64,000 nucleotides of DNA from Actinacidiphila epipremni (GTDB lineage: Bacteria; Actinomycetota; Actinomycetes; Streptomycetales; Streptomycetaceae). Both the position numbers and the translations under genes were made by a program. The notes beneath the pieces are model-generated. The model saw nothing but the letters and a program-made list of their open reading frames with translations. It did not search any database and had not been told where the DNA came from. Within the stretch, counting starts at the first letter, position 1. Each line of letters starts with the position of its first letter. Positions 9,137 to 18,664 of this stretch are shown piece by piece. The stretch spans positions 1 through 64,000 of the forward strand of contig NZ_JAATEJ010000006.1 in assembly GCF_012034175.1 (NCBI RefSeq). The letters are read 5' to 3'.

Positions 9137-10051
9137 TCAGGGCATCGCGGTACGCGCGGTGTCGGCCGCGGACTCCGCGAAGGCCCGCACCCGCGCGGTC
9201 GCCCGGGACGCCCGCCACACCGGACCCCACTCCAGTGGCGGCGTGTCGTGGAACGGCACGAACGCCACGTCCGGCCGGGCGTGGAACCGCACCGCGTGCG
9301 CCCCCACCGGGAACACCCCCAGCCCCGCGCCCACCAGCGTCAGGATCTCCTGGAAGGTCGCCGCGCTGCGCCCCACCGGGATCGGCCGCCCGGCCGGCGT
9401 CAGCCGCGGCGAACCCGGCTCGCGCCAGTGGTCGGGCAGCGAGCACGGCGCCCGCAGCAGCTCGGTGCGCGCCAGGTCCTCCACCGACACCGACGTACGG
9501 GCCGCGAGCTCGTGCCCGGCCGGCACCGCCAGCATCCGCGGCTCCGACAGCAGCACCGGGCCGTTCGCCAGGTCCGCGCCCGACAGCGGCAGGCAGGCGA
9601 TCAGCACATCCAGCCGGTCGGCCCGCAGCCGCTCCAGCGCCTCGCCCATCTGCACCTCGTGGATGTCCACCTCGCACTCCGGGTGCCGGGCCGAGAAGCG
9701 GTCGGTCGCCCGCACCAGCAGCTGCCCGGCCGCCGCCCCGACGAAGCCCACCCGCAGCCGCCCGCCCACCCCGCGCCCGGCCGCGACCGCCCCGGCGAAC
9801 GCCGCCTCCACCCGCTCGAACGCCGGCCGCAGCTCCTCGTGCAGCCGCCGCCCGATCGGGGTGAGCGCCACCGTGCGGCTGGTGCGCTCGAACAGCGGCG
9901 CGCCCACCCGCCGCTCCAGCTTGCCGATGATCTGGCTGACCCGCGCGGTCGTGATCCGCAGCCGCACCGCGGTCCGCCCGAAGTGCAGCTCCTCGGCCAG
10001 CGCCAGGAACGCCTCGATCTCGTACCGCTCCACCGCCGGCCTCCCGTCCAC
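9137..10051 (-). CDS. LysR-family transcriptional regulator
   Basis: This 304-residue protein has a LysR winged helix at residues 8-67 (EIEAFLALAEELHFGRTAVRL, ITTARVSQIIGKLERRVGAPLF) and a periplasmic-binding-like effector domain (about 95-290). The residue in the usual SQP/SQS position is VSQ, within family range. It lies downstream of nothing obviously regulated. The neighbouring S4 protein gene is divergent with a gap of about 140 bases and may share the promoter region. The effector is unknown. Confidence 0.9.
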   Translation of the reverse strand: MDGRPAVERYEIEAFLALAEELHFGRTAVRLRITTARVSQIIGKLERRVGAPLFERTSRTVALTPIGRRLHEELRPAFERVEAAFAGAVAAGRGVGGRLRVGFVGAAAGQLLVRATDRFSARHPECEVDIHEVQMGEALERLRADRLDVLIACLPLSGADLANGPVLLSEPRMLAVPAGHELAARTSVSVEDLARTELLRAPCSLPDHWREPGSPRLTPAGRPIPVGRSAATFQEILTLVGAGLGVFPVGAHAVRFHARPDVAFVPFHDTPPLEWGPVWRASRATARVRAFAESAADTARTAMP

Positions 10052-10189
10052 CCGTGCGTCGTAAATCGTACTGACGGTCGCCGAGGGGAACGACGTTGAT
10101 CATCTTGCCGCCGGGCCCGGCGGTGAAACCCGCCCCCGCCGGGGAAAACGCCGGTGTGCCGGGCCACCGGCCGCGTTAGGCTCGCAGGC

Positions 10190-10600
10190 ATGGCAGCCGC
10201 TGCACAGGAGAGCACCACCGGGAGCGTACGGGTCGACAGCTGGATCTGGTGCGTACGCCTGACCAAGACCCGCTCGCTGGCCGCCACCGCCTGCCGGGCG
10301 GGCCATGTGCGGGTCAACGGCGAGCGCGCCAAGCCCGCGCAGGCGGTGCGGCCCGGCGACGAGGTGCGGCTGCACCACGCCGGGCGCGAGCGCGTCGTCG
10401 TGGTGTCGAAGGTGCTGACCAAGCGGGTCGGCGCCGCCGTCGCCGCCGAGTGCTTCGTCGACAACAGCCCGCCCCCGCCGCCGCGCGAGGACGCCCTCGC
10501 CATGGGCGTGCGCGACCGCGGCGCCGGCCGCCCCACCAAGCGCGACCGGCGCGAACTGGAGCGGCTGCACGGCCTGAGCGGCCGGCCCCGGCGCGGCTAA
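10190..10600 (+). CDS. S4-domain RNA-binding protein (Hsp15-like)
   Basis: This small basic protein of 136 residues has an S4 RNA-binding fold at about residues 14-75 (VDSWIWCVRLTKTRSLAATA, GHVRVNGERAKPAQAVRPGD, EVRLHHAGRERVVVV). The basic tail ends near RPTKRDRRELERLHG, which is typical of Hsp15/HslR-type ribosome-associated factors that act on stalled 50S subunits. I used the ATG at 10190. An in-frame ATG at 10154 would add 12 residues without similarity. It converges on narI with only 13 bases between stops. Confidence 0.88.
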   Translation: MAAAAQESTTGSVRVDSWIWCVRLTKTRSLAATACRAGHVRVNGERAKPAQAVRPGDEVRLHHAGRERVVVVSKVLTKRVGAAVAAECFVDNSPPPPPREDALAMGVRDRGAGRPTKRDRRELERLHGLSGRPRRG

Positions 10601-10613
10601 GGCCCGAGGGCCC

Positions 10614-11333
10614 TCACGCCCCGATGCGCTCCCAGCCGCGCGGCTGCGGTCGCTCCTGGAGCGGCCCGCGGCTGCGGTAGACGAGGTAGGGGCGGAAGAA
10701 GTACGGCAGCGGCGCGCTGAACATATGCACCAGGCGCGTGTACGGCACCGCCGCGATCAGCACCATCCCGACGACCGCGTGCACCTGGAAGGCCACCGGC
10801 GCGCCCGCCATCAGGTCGGTGCGCGGATCCAGCCGGAACAGGCTGCGCGCCCACACCGCGATGGTGCCGCGGTAGTCGTAGCCGTGCCCGAAGCTCGCGT
10901 GCGAGAGCTTGGCGTACATCCCCAGCGCGATCGAGCCGACCAGCAGCACGTACATCGCCTTGTCGTTGCGGGTGGTGGCCAGCAGCACCGGCGCGTTGGT
11001 GCGCCGCCGGTAGACCAGCAGCGCGATCCCGGCGATCGCCAGCGCCCCCGCGAGCGTCCCGCCGATCAGCGACAGCAGGTTGTACGCGCGCTCGCGCACC
11101 CCGATCGCGTCGGTCCACGACGCCGGCACGAACAGACCCAGCAGATGGCCGGCCAGCACGAACAGGATCCCGTAGTGGAAGACCGGTGAGGCGAGGCGCA
11201 GCAGCCGCGACTCGTAGATCTCCGAGGAGCGCGTCGTCCAGCCGAACCGGTCGTAGCGGTGCCGCCAGACCAGGCCGCTGACCAGCAGGGCGAAGGCGAC
11301 ATAGGGCAGCGCGCCCCACAGCAGGATCCTCAT
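10614..11333 (-). CDS. narI: respiratory nitrate reductase gamma subunit NarI
   Basis: This 239-residue cytochrome b subunit of membrane nitrate reductase has five hydrophobic segments. Histidines suited to two b hemes lie in the early SPVFHYGILFVLAGHLLGLF and the late VHAVVGMVLIAAVPYTRLVHMFSAPLPYF segments. It should pass quinol electrons to NarH. The ATG at 11333 overlaps the narJ stop (ATGA), and MRILLWGALPY matches usual NarI N-termini. It is the last gene of the narGHJI operon. Confidence 0.95.
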   Translation of the reverse strand: MRILLWGALPYVAFALLVSGLVWRHRYDRFGWTTRSSEIYESRLLRLASPVFHYGILFVLAGHLLGLFVPASWTDAIGVRERAYNLLSLIGGTLAGALAIAGIALLVYRRRTNAPVLLATTRNDKAMYVLLVGSIALGMYAKLSHASFGHGYDYRGTIAVWARSLFRLDPRTDLMAGAPVAFQVHAVVGMVLIAAVPYTRLVHMFSAPLPYFFRPYLVYRSRGPLQERPQPRGWERIGA

Positions 11334-12067
11334 CGGCGCAGCTCCGTCTCCCGCGGTCCGCGGGGTCGTTGTCCGGCATCGGGCGCGAGCAGCGGCAGCA
11401 GCCGCAGATGCCCGTACGGCGCGAGCCCGACGTCCTCGCGCGGCGGCCCGCCGCGGGCCATGGCCAGCGCCTGCGCCCGGTCCGCGGGCGAGGCGCCCGG
11501 CAGCGCCGCGCACACCGCCGCCGGCACCGCCGCGTACGGCGAGCCGCTCTCGGCGAGCGCCAGCCGCAGCAGCTCCAGCGCCGGGCGGTGCGCCCGCAGC
11601 AGCGTGTCGTCGCGGGTGCCGGCGCAGAACTCCAGCACCACCGGCAGGAAGTCCGGCAGTTCACCGCCGCGCACCGCGAAGCCGCGCGCCCGGTAGGCGT
11701 TTTGGAAGCGCAGCAGCGCCTCGCCGCGCCGCCGGGTGTCGCCGTCGGTCCACCACGTCAGGTGCAGGCAGTGCCGGCTGGCGAAGTCGAAGGTCCGCAC
11801 GTAATCCGCCTCCAGCGCGCCCGGCTCGCCCTCCGCCAGGTGCGCGGCGAGCGGCAGCAGCAGCGCGCCCGGCCCGTCCGCGCCGCCCTCCCGCAGCGCC
11901 GCCCGCACCGTCCCCAGCTCGTCCCGCAGCTCCCGGTCCGGCCAGCCCAGCAGCCGCGCCGCCGCCTGGAGGACCACCGCCGTCCGGTACGGCACCGGTC
12001 CCGCGCCGCCGTCCGCCGTTCCCGGCCGCTCCCGCCGCCCGCGCCACGGCCGGCCCACCGCGCTCAC
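11330..12067 (-). CDS. narJ: nitrate reductase assembly chaperone NarJ
   Basis: This 245-residue NarJ/TorD-type chaperone is needed for molybdenum cofactor insertion into NarG. Family features include VLQAAARLLGWPD near residue 32, the FDFASRHCLHLTWWTDGDTRRRGEALLRF core and PDFLPVVLEF. The start is a GTG at 12067, whose GTGA overlaps the narH stop, with GGAG just upstream. The C-terminal Pro/Arg-rich tail is longer than in E. coli NarJ. It overlaps narI by 4 bases. Confidence 0.94.
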   Translation of the reverse strand: MSAVGRPWRGRRERPGTADGGAGPVPYRTAVVLQAAARLLGWPDRELRDELGTVRAALREGGADGPGALLLPLAAHLAEGEPGALEADYVRTFDFASRHCLHLTWWTDGDTRRRGEALLRFQNAYRARGFAVRGGELPDFLPVVLEFCAGTRDDTLLRAHRPALELLRLALAESGSPYAAVPAAVCAALPGASPADRAQALAMARGGPPREDVGLAPYGHLRLLPLLAPDAGQRPRGPRETELRR

Positions 12068-13752
12068 CGCTCCGCCCGGTCGTCGCCCGCGGTGTCGGAG
12101 CGGTACGGGCCGCTGGTGGGGGACGCCGCCGACACCGCGCCCTCGTCGTCGGCGGTCTGCCGGCGGCGCAGGACGTGGAAGCTCTCCAGGCTCACCAGCG
12201 GCAGCCGCCGGCGCCCGGAGTCCTCGCCGAACGGGCCCGCCGCGTGCACGTCGCCGCCCATCCCCGGGCCGCCCTCGGCGTCCAGCGAGCAGCCCTGCAC
12301 CACCGACTCCTCCAGGCCGTGCGCCTCGCCGATGGCCGCGGTCGGGATGACGTACCGCTCCTCGTACTTCGCGAGCGCCAGCAGCCGGTACATCTCCTCG
12401 ACCTCGCGCCCGCTCATCCCGACCGCCCGCGCGGCCTGCGACGTCTCGCCGCCGCCGGCGTCACCGAGGTTGACCGCCCGCATGTGGGAGCGCATCGCCG
12501 CCAGCTTGTCCAGGCTCGCCCGCACCGGCCCCGGGTCGCCCGCGGTGAACAGCCCCGCCAGGTACTCCACCGGGATCCGCAGCGCGTCGATCGCGCCGAA
12601 CAGATTCCCGGCGTCCTCACCGTCGAAGCCGGTCTCCGTCAGCGCCTCCACCACCGGCGACAGCGGCGGCACGTACCAGACCATCGGCAGCGTCCTGAAC
12701 TCCGGGTGCAGCGGCAGCGCCACCCGGTAGCGGCTGATCAGCGCGTGCACCGGCGAGCGGAGCGCCGCCTCGATCCAGTCCCGCGGGATGCCGTCGCGCT
12801 CGGCCGCCGCCCGCACCGCCGGGTCCTGCGGGTCCAGGAACACCCCCAACTGCGCCTCGTACAGCCCCTGGTCGTCGGGCACCGAGGCCGCCGCCGCCAC
12901 CCGCTCCGCGTCGTAGAGCATCACCCCGAGATAGCGCAGCCGCCCCACGCACGTCTCCGAGCACACCGTCGGCAGCCCCACCTCCACCCGCGGATAGCAG
13001 AAGGTGCACTTCTCCGCCTTGCCGGTGCGGTGGTTGAAGTAGACCTTCTTGTACGGGCAGGCCGTCACGCACTGCCGCCAGCCGCGGCAGCGGTCCTGGT
13101 CGACCAGGACGATGCCGTCCTCCTCGCGCTTGTAGATCGCCCCCGACGGGCAGGAGGCGACGCACGACGGGTTCAGGCAGTGCTCGCAGATCCGCGGCAG
13201 GTAGAACATGAAGGTCTCCTCGAAGGTGAAGCGCACCTTCTCGGCGATCTCCCGCGCCCGCGCCCCCGCACCGCCCAGCAGCGGGTCGGCCGCCTTGTGC
13301 TCGACGCTGCCGCCGAGGTCGTCGTCCCAGTTGGCGCTCCACTCGATCGCCATCGGCCGGCCCGTGATGAGCGAACGCGGCGCCGCCACCGGGTAGTCGT
13401 CACCGAGCGGCGCGTTCACCAGGTTGCGGTAGTCGTACGTCCACGGCTCGTAGTAGTCCTTGATGCCGGGCAGCACCGGGTTGGCGAAGATGCTCGCCAT
13501 CCGCGCCAGCCGGCTGCCGGCCCGCAGCGTCAGCGCGCCCCGCCGGTTGAGCCGCCAGCCGCCGCGCCACCGCTCCTGGTCCTGCCAGCGCCGCGGATAG
13601 CCCTGCCCGGGGCGGGTCTCGACGTTGTTGAACCACACGTACTCCATGCCGGTGCGGTTGGTCCACGTCTGCTTGCAGGTGACCGAGCACGTATGGCAGC
13701 CGATGCACTTGTCGAGGTTCATCACCATCGCGACCTGCGCCATCACCCGCAT
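12064..13752 (-). CDS. narH: respiratory nitrate reductase beta subunit NarH
   Basis: This 562-residue iron-sulfur subunit has four Cys clusters in order: CIGCHTCSVTCKQ, CEHCLNPSCVASCPSGA, CRGWRQCVTACPYKK and CTFCYPRVEVGLPTVCSETC. The Trp in CRGWRQC is the NarH signature that makes one cluster a 3Fe-4S centre. It should carry electrons from NarI hemes to NarG. The ATG shares a base with the narG stop (TGATG), so translation is coupled. The C-terminal acidic/Ser extension is not conserved-looking. A start four residues later (MAQVAM) is possible. Confidence 0.96.
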   Translation of the reverse strand: MRVMAQVAMVMNLDKCIGCHTCSVTCKQTWTNRTGMEYVWFNNVETRPGQGYPRRWQDQERWRGGWRLNRRGALTLRAGSRLARMASIFANPVLPGIKDYYEPWTYDYRNLVNAPLGDDYPVAAPRSLITGRPMAIEWSANWDDDLGGSVEHKAADPLLGGAGARAREIAEKVRFTFEETFMFYLPRICEHCLNPSCVASCPSGAIYKREEDGIVLVDQDRCRGWRQCVTACPYKKVYFNHRTGKAEKCTFCYPRVEVGLPTVCSETCVGRLRYLGVMLYDAERVAAAASVPDDQGLYEAQLGVFLDPQDPAVRAAAERDGIPRDWIEAALRSPVHALISRYRVALPLHPEFRTLPMVWYVPPLSPVVEALTETGFDGEDAGNLFGAIDALRIPVEYLAGLFTAGDPGPVRASLDKLAAMRSHMRAVNLGDAGGGETSQAARAVGMSGREVEEMYRLLALAKYEERYVIPTAAIGEAHGLEESVVQGCSLDAEGGPGMGGDVHAAGPFGEDSGRRRLPLVSLESFHVLRRRQTADDEGAVSAASPTSGPYRSDTAGDDRAER

Positions 13753-16700
13753 CAGTACGTCACCTCCGTCGTGCGGCGGCGGATCACGGTGACCTCGTCG
13801 CGCTGGTTGCCGGTCGGCCCCAGGTAGTTGAAGCCCCACGTCAACTGGGCGTAGCCGCCGATGAGATGGCTGGGCTTGAGGATCAGCCGGGTCAGCGAGT
13901 TGTGGACGCCGCCGCGCCGCCCGGTGGCCTGCGCGCGCGGCACGGCCACCGTCCGCTCCTGCGCGTGGTGCATGTAGACCGTGCCGGCCGGCATGCGGTG
14001 CGAGACCACCGCGCGCGCCGCGACCACCCCGTTGCGGTTGACCGCCTCGATCCAGTCGTTGTCGCGCACCCCGATCGCCGCCGCGTCCTGCGGCGCCAGC
14101 CAGATCACCTGCCCGCCGCGCGACAGCGACAGCATGAACAGGTTGTCCTGGTACTCCGAGTGGATGGACCACTTGTTGTGCGGTGTCAGATAGCGCACGG
14201 TGACCTCCCGCTGCCCGTCCGCGCCGAGCGCCGGCTCGCCGAACAGCCGGTGCATGTCCAGCGGCGGCCGGTAGACCGGCAGCGCCTCGCCGACCTCGTG
14301 CATCCAGTCGTGGTCGACGAAGAACTGCTGCCGCCCGGTCAGGGTGTGCCACGGCTTGAGCTGCTCGACGTTCTGCGTGAACGGGCTGTAGCGGCGCCCG
14401 CCGGACTCGCTGCCCGACCACTCCGCCGAGGTGATCACCGGCTCCGGCGCCCGCTGCGTGTCGGCGTACGTGATGCGCCGCGACTCGCTGTCGGCCGCCA
14501 GATGCGCCAACTCCCGCCCGGTGCGCGCCTCCAGCGTGCGCAGCCCCTGCACCGCGAGCCGCCCGTTGGTCGTGCCCGACAGCGCCAGGATCGCGTTCGC
14601 CGCCTTCACCGCGGTGTCCAGCAGCGGGCGCCCCCTGGCCGGCCCGTCCGCCGCCGAGCCGTTGAGCATCCGCAGGCTCTCCACCTCCGCGTCCGGCCGC
14701 AGCGTCACGCCCTTGGCTGGCAGGCCCAGCCGCTCCACCAGCGGGCCGAGCGCCGCCATCTTCGCGCCCACCGCGGTGTAGTCCCGCTCCACCACCGCCA
14801 GGGCCGGCATCGTCACGCCCGGCACCGGCGCGCACTCGCCGCGCCGCCAGTCCGCCGCGACCCCGCCGGGCTGCGCGGTCTCGCCGGGCGTGTCGTGCTG
14901 CAGTGCCGTCGCCACCAGGTCGCGCCGGGTGCCCAGGTGCTCCACCGCCAGCTCGCTGAACCGCCGGGCGACGGCCAGGAACGTGTCGAAGTCGGTGCGC
15001 GCCTGCCACGGCGGGTCGATCGCCGGCGAGAACGCGTGCACGTACGGGTGCATGTCGGTGCTGGACAGGTCGTGCTTCTCGTACCAGGTCGCCGCCGGCA
15101 GCGTCACGTCCGACAGCAGCGTCGAGGACGTCATCCGGAAGTCCAGCGACACCAGCAGGTCCAGCTTCCCCTCCGGCGCCCGCTCGTGCCACACCACGTC
15201 CCGCGGACGCACCTCGGGCGGCGCCTGCGCGGCGTTCAGCGAGTGGTGCGTGCCCAGCAGATGCCGGGTGAAATACTCCGCGCCCTTCGCCGACGAGCCC
15301 AGCAGGTTCGCCCGCCACAGCGTCAGCACCCGCGGCCAGTTGGCCGGGGCGTCCGGGTCCTCGCAGGCGAACTTCAGCGTGCCCGCCCGCAGTTCGGCGA
15401 CCGCCGCCGCCACCGGGTCGTCGCCCTCGGCCAGTTCCAGCGGATTGCGGTCGAAGGTCGGGTAGGAGGGCATCCACCCGGCGCGGGCCGCGTACGCCAG
15501 GCAGTCCGCGCCGGTCATCCCGTCGAACCGGCCCTCGCCCAGCGGCGAGGCCAGCACATCGGCCCGGAAGTGGTCGTAGCGCCACTGGTCGGTGTGCAGG
15601 AACCAGTACGCCGTCCCGATCATCTGCCGCGGCGGCCGTGCCCAGTCCAGCGCCCCCGCGAGCGCGGCCCACCCGGTCTGCGGGCGGCACTTCTCCTGCC
15701 CCACGTAATGCGCCCAGCCGCCGCCGTTGCGGCCCTGGCACCCGGTCAGTTGCAGCAGCGCCAGGAAGGCCCGGTAGATCGTCTCGGAGTGGAACCAGTG
15801 GTTGGTGCCCGCGCCCATCAGGATCATGCAGCGCCCCCGCGAGCGCTCCGCCGTCCGCGCGAACTCCCGGGCGATCCGCACGCACGCCGCCGCCGGCACC
15901 GACGTCAGGCTCTGCTGCCAGCCCGGTGTGCCGGGGCAGTCCGCGTCGTCGTACCCGGCCGGCCACTTGCCGGGCAGGCCGCCGCGGCCCACGCCGTACT
16001 GCGCCAGCAGCAGGTCGAAGACGGTGGTGACCAGCTGCCCGCCCGGCAGCCGCACCGCCGGGACACCGCGCCGCACCACCTCGCCGCGACCCTGGCCGTG
16101 CGGCCCGCCCTCGGTGTCGAAGCGCGGCAGCAGCACCTGCGCCGGGTGCGCGCCCGGCACGTCCAGCAGCGTCAAAGCCGGGCTGATCGCGCCCAGGTCC
16201 AGATTCCACCGCCCCTTGCCCGACTCGGCCCACCGGAAACCCACCGAGCCGCCGGGCACGGCCGGCCCGCCGCTCGCCTCGTCCCACACCGCGGTCTTCC
16301 ACTGCGCCGCTTCCTGCGCGGCGTGCGCGCCGCCCAGGTCCGCCGCGCGCAGGAACTTCGCCGGCACATAGGCGCCGTCGCGCTCGGCGAGCGTCACCAG
16401 GAACGGCAGATCGGTGTAGCGGCGCACGTAGTCGGTGAAGAACGGCACCTGCCGCTCGACGAAGAACTCCCGCAGCACCACGTGCCCCATGCCGATCGCC
16501 AGCGCCGCGTCCGTCCCCGGATGCGGGTGCAGCCACTCGTCGGCGAACTTGGTGTTGTCGGCGTAGTCGGGGGAGACCACCACGACCTTCTGTCCCCGGT
16601 AGCGGGCCTCGGCCATCCAGTGCGCGTCCGGGGTGCGGGTCACCGGCACGTTCGAGCCCCACATCACCAGATACGCCGCGTCCCACCAGTCCCCGGACTC

Positions 16701-17471
16701 CGGGACGTCCGTCTGGTCGCCGAAGACCTGCGGCGAGGCCACCGGCAGGTCGGCGTACCAGTCGTAGAACGACAGCATCGGCGCGCCGATCAGCGACATG
16801 AAGCGGGCCCCGGCGGTGTGCGAGACCATCGACATCGCCGGGATCGGCGAGAAGCCCGCGATCCGGTCCGGGCCGTGCTCCTTGATCGTGTGCACATGCG
16901 CGGCGGCGACGATCTCCACCGCCTCGTCCCAACTCGCCCGCACCAGCCCGCCCTTGCCGCGCGCCTGCTGGTAGCGGCGGCGCCGCTGCGGGTCCGCCTG
17001 GAGGTCCGCCCACGCCAGCACCGGATCGCCGAGCCGCTCCTTCGCCTCGCGGTACAGCTCCAGCAGCACCCCGCGCACATACGGGTAGCGGATCCGGGTG
17101 GGGGAGTAGGTGTACCAGGAGAAGGCGGCGCCGCGCGGGCAGCCGCGCGGCTCGTACTCGGGGCGGTCCGGGCCGACGGTCGGGTAGTCGGTGGCCTGCG
17201 TCTCCCAGGTGATGATGCCGTCCTTGACGTACACCTTCCAGCGGCACGAGCCGGTGCAGTTGACGCCGTGCGTGGAGTTGACGACCGAGTCGTGGCTCCA
17301 GCGGTCCCGGTAGAAGCGGTCGCTGTCCCGGCCGCCCTCGATGTGCTCGCTGTGCAGGTCGGCGGCGGTCTCGCCGCGCCGCAGGAACTTCCCCGCGGCG
17401 AGCAGGGCGGCACCGGCCTCCCGGGGTGCGCTGCCGCCGTGCGGGACGGTGTCCTTGGATGTGCCGCGCAT
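13752..17471 (-). CDS. narG: respiratory nitrate reductase alpha subunit NarG
   Basis: This 1239-residue molybdenum subunit (E. coli NarG has 1247) reduces nitrate to nitrite at the inner face of the membrane. HGVNCTGSCRW gives the His-x3-Cys-x3-Cys ligands of the FS0 cluster and CPRGAAFSWYTYSPTR the last ligand. The body follows the bis-MGD oxidoreductase pattern to the C-terminal GFNYLGPTGNQRDEVT. The ATG at 17471 has AAGGA six bases upstream. It is the first gene of narGHJI. No FNR- or NarL-type box was evident in the 162-base gap to the divergent transporter gene. Confidence 0.97.
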   Translation of the reverse strand: MRGTSKDTVPHGGSAPREAGAALLAAGKFLRRGETAADLHSEHIEGGRDSDRFYRDRWSHDSVVNSTHGVNCTGSCRWKVYVKDGIITWETQATDYPTVGPDRPEYEPRGCPRGAAFSWYTYSPTRIRYPYVRGVLLELYREAKERLGDPVLAWADLQADPQRRRRYQQARGKGGLVRASWDEAVEIVAAAHVHTIKEHGPDRIAGFSPIPAMSMVSHTAGARFMSLIGAPMLSFYDWYADLPVASPQVFGDQTDVPESGDWWDAAYLVMWGSNVPVTRTPDAHWMAEARYRGQKVVVVSPDYADNTKFADEWLHPHPGTDAALAIGMGHVVLREFFVERQVPFFTDYVRRYTDLPFLVTLAERDGAYVPAKFLRAADLGGAHAAQEAAQWKTAVWDEASGGPAVPGGSVGFRWAESGKGRWNLDLGAISPALTLLDVPGAHPAQVLLPRFDTEGGPHGQGRGEVVRRGVPAVRLPGGQLVTTVFDLLLAQYGVGRGGLPGKWPAGYDDADCPGTPGWQQSLTSVPAAACVRIAREFARTAERSRGRCMILMGAGTNHWFHSETIYRAFLALLQLTGCQGRNGGGWAHYVGQEKCRPQTGWAALAGALDWARPPRQMIGTAYWFLHTDQWRYDHFRADVLASPLGEGRFDGMTGADCLAYAARAGWMPSYPTFDRNPLELAEGDDPVAAAVAELRAGTLKFACEDPDAPANWPRVLTLWRANLLGSSAKGAEYFTRHLLGTHHSLNAAQAPPEVRPRDVVWHERAPEGKLDLLVSLDFRMTSSTLLSDVTLPAATWYEKHDLSSTDMHPYVHAFSPAIDPPWQARTDFDTFLAVARRFSELAVEHLGTRRDLVATALQHDTPGETAQPGGVAADWRRGECAPVPGVTMPALAVVERDYTAVGAKMAALGPLVERLGLPAKGVTLRPDAEVESLRMLNGSAADGPARGRPLLDTAVKAANAILALSGTTNGRLAVQGLRTLEARTGRELAHLAADSESRRITYADTQRAPEPVITSAEWSGSESGGRRYSPFTQNVEQLKPWHTLTGRQQFFVDHDWMHEVGEALPVYRPPLDMHRLFGEPALGADGQREVTVRYLTPHNKWSIHSEYQDNLFMLSLSRGGQVIWLAPQDAAAIGVRDNDWIEAVNRNGVVAARAVVSHRMPAGTVYMHHAQERTVAVPRAQATGRRGGVHNSLTRLILKPSHLIGGYAQLTWGFNYLGPTGNQRDEVTVIRRRTTEVTY

Positions 17472-17633
17472 GGTGTTCCTTCCCGGGCGACGACTTCGGA
17501 AGCTAGCAAAAGGGCGGAACCGGGCGCGGCCCGCGGGCGCCGACATGCCGGGCGTCCACCGTTCGGCGGGGCGCGCGGCGCGCGGCGCCGGGGGTTCGGC
17601 GTGCCGGGGGCGGGGGCGTGCTTCGATGCCGGG

Positions 17634-18629
17634 ATGACCACATCCCGGGCCCGTTCCTTCGAGGCGCTGTCCGGCGCGCGTGCCCTCGGATGGCTCGCCA
17701 CCGTGCCGCCCGGGGCCGGGGCCGCCGTCATGGCCACCGGCATCGTGTCGGTGGGGCTGCACCTGACCGGCCGCGCCGTGCTGTCGGGCATCGCCCTGGG
17801 CGTCGCCGCCGCGCTGTGGGTGCTGCTCGCGGTCGCCTTCGCGGTGCGGCTGCTGACCGACCGGGCCGGCTGGGTCGCGGCCTCCGCCAACCCGCCCGCG
17901 CTCACCGCGGTCGCCGCGACCTGCGTACTCGGCACCCGGCTGTCGCTGTTCGGCTCGCAGCGCACCGCGCTGGCGCTGCTGGCGCTCAGCGCCCTGGCCT
18001 GGCCGTGGCTGCTGCTGTCGGTGCTGCGGCACTTCAGGCGCCCCGAGCCGGGCGCCGCCTTCCTGGTCTGCGTGGCCACCGAAGCCCTCGCCGTGCTCGC
18101 CGCGACCCTCGCGCTCGCCGGGCAGGGCGACTGGCTGGCCTGGGCGGCGCTCGTGGTGTGCCTGCTCGGGGTGCTCCTCTACGTCGAGGCGCTGCTGCGC
18201 TTCGACTTCCGCCAGGTGCTCACCGGGCACGGCGACCAGTGGATCGCCGCCGGGGCGCTGGCGATCTCCGCGCTGGCCGCCGCCAAGCTCACCGCCTCAC
18301 CGCTGTGGACCGGCTCGGGGCACGGCGTGCTGCGGGACTTCACGCTCGTCCTGCTGGGGCTCGACATGGCGTGGTACGCGGTGCTGGCCGTCTGCGAGGT
18401 GGTCCGCCCCCGGCCGCGCTACGACCTGCGGCGCTGGTCGACGGTCTTCCCGCTGGGCATGAGCGCGGTCGCCTCGCTGACCGCCGCGCAGGCCGCCCGG
18501 GTCCGCTGGCTGCACGGGCTCGGCAGTGTGCTGCTGTGGATCGCGGTGGCGGCCTGGCTGTACGTCGCCGCGGGCTTCACCGCGCGGGTGGCGGGCGGGC
18601 GGCGGCGTGGGGCGGCGGGGAGCGCCTGA
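17634..18629 (+). CDS. TDT-family membrane transporter (TehA/Mae1-like)
   Basis: This 331-residue membrane protein has about ten hydrophobic segments and opens with LATVPPGAGAAVMATGIVSVGL, the start region of tellurite-resistance/dicarboxylate (TDT) transporters. Later segments include LLTDRAGWVAASANPPALTAVAA and FPLGMSAVASLTAAQAA. TDT members move anions such as C4-dicarboxylates, sulfite or nitrite. The position divergent from narG makes an anion-export role thinkable but unproven. The start at 17634 has a weak ribosome site; an in-frame GTG at 17601 is the main alternative. Confidence 0.8.
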   Translation: MTTSRARSFEALSGARALGWLATVPPGAGAAVMATGIVSVGLHLTGRAVLSGIALGVAAALWVLLAVAFAVRLLTDRAGWVAASANPPALTAVAATCVLGTRLSLFGSQRTALALLALSALAWPWLLLSVLRHFRRPEPGAAFLVCVATEALAVLAATLALAGQGDWLAWAALVVCLLGVLLYVEALLRFDFRQVLTGHGDQWIAAGALAISALAAAKLTASPLWTGSGHGVLRDFTLVLLGLDMAWYAVLAVCEVVRPRPRYDLRRWSTVFPLGMSAVASLTAAQAARVRWLHGLGSVLLWIAVAAWLYVAAGFTARVAGGRRRGAAGSA

Positions 18630-18664
18630 GCTTTGCGGGGGTCCGGCGCGGACCCTCGGGGGCG

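Noticed and set aside
10602-10613. GGCCC-GA-GGGCC between the S4 gene and narI as a terminator
   Set aside because: Five-base stem with a two-base loop cannot form a stable terminator; probably chance in GC-rich DNA.
13866-17633. Long plus-strand frame opposite narG running into the transporter gene
   Set aside because: Only the part from 17634 onward reads as a protein family; the rest is a narG shadow.
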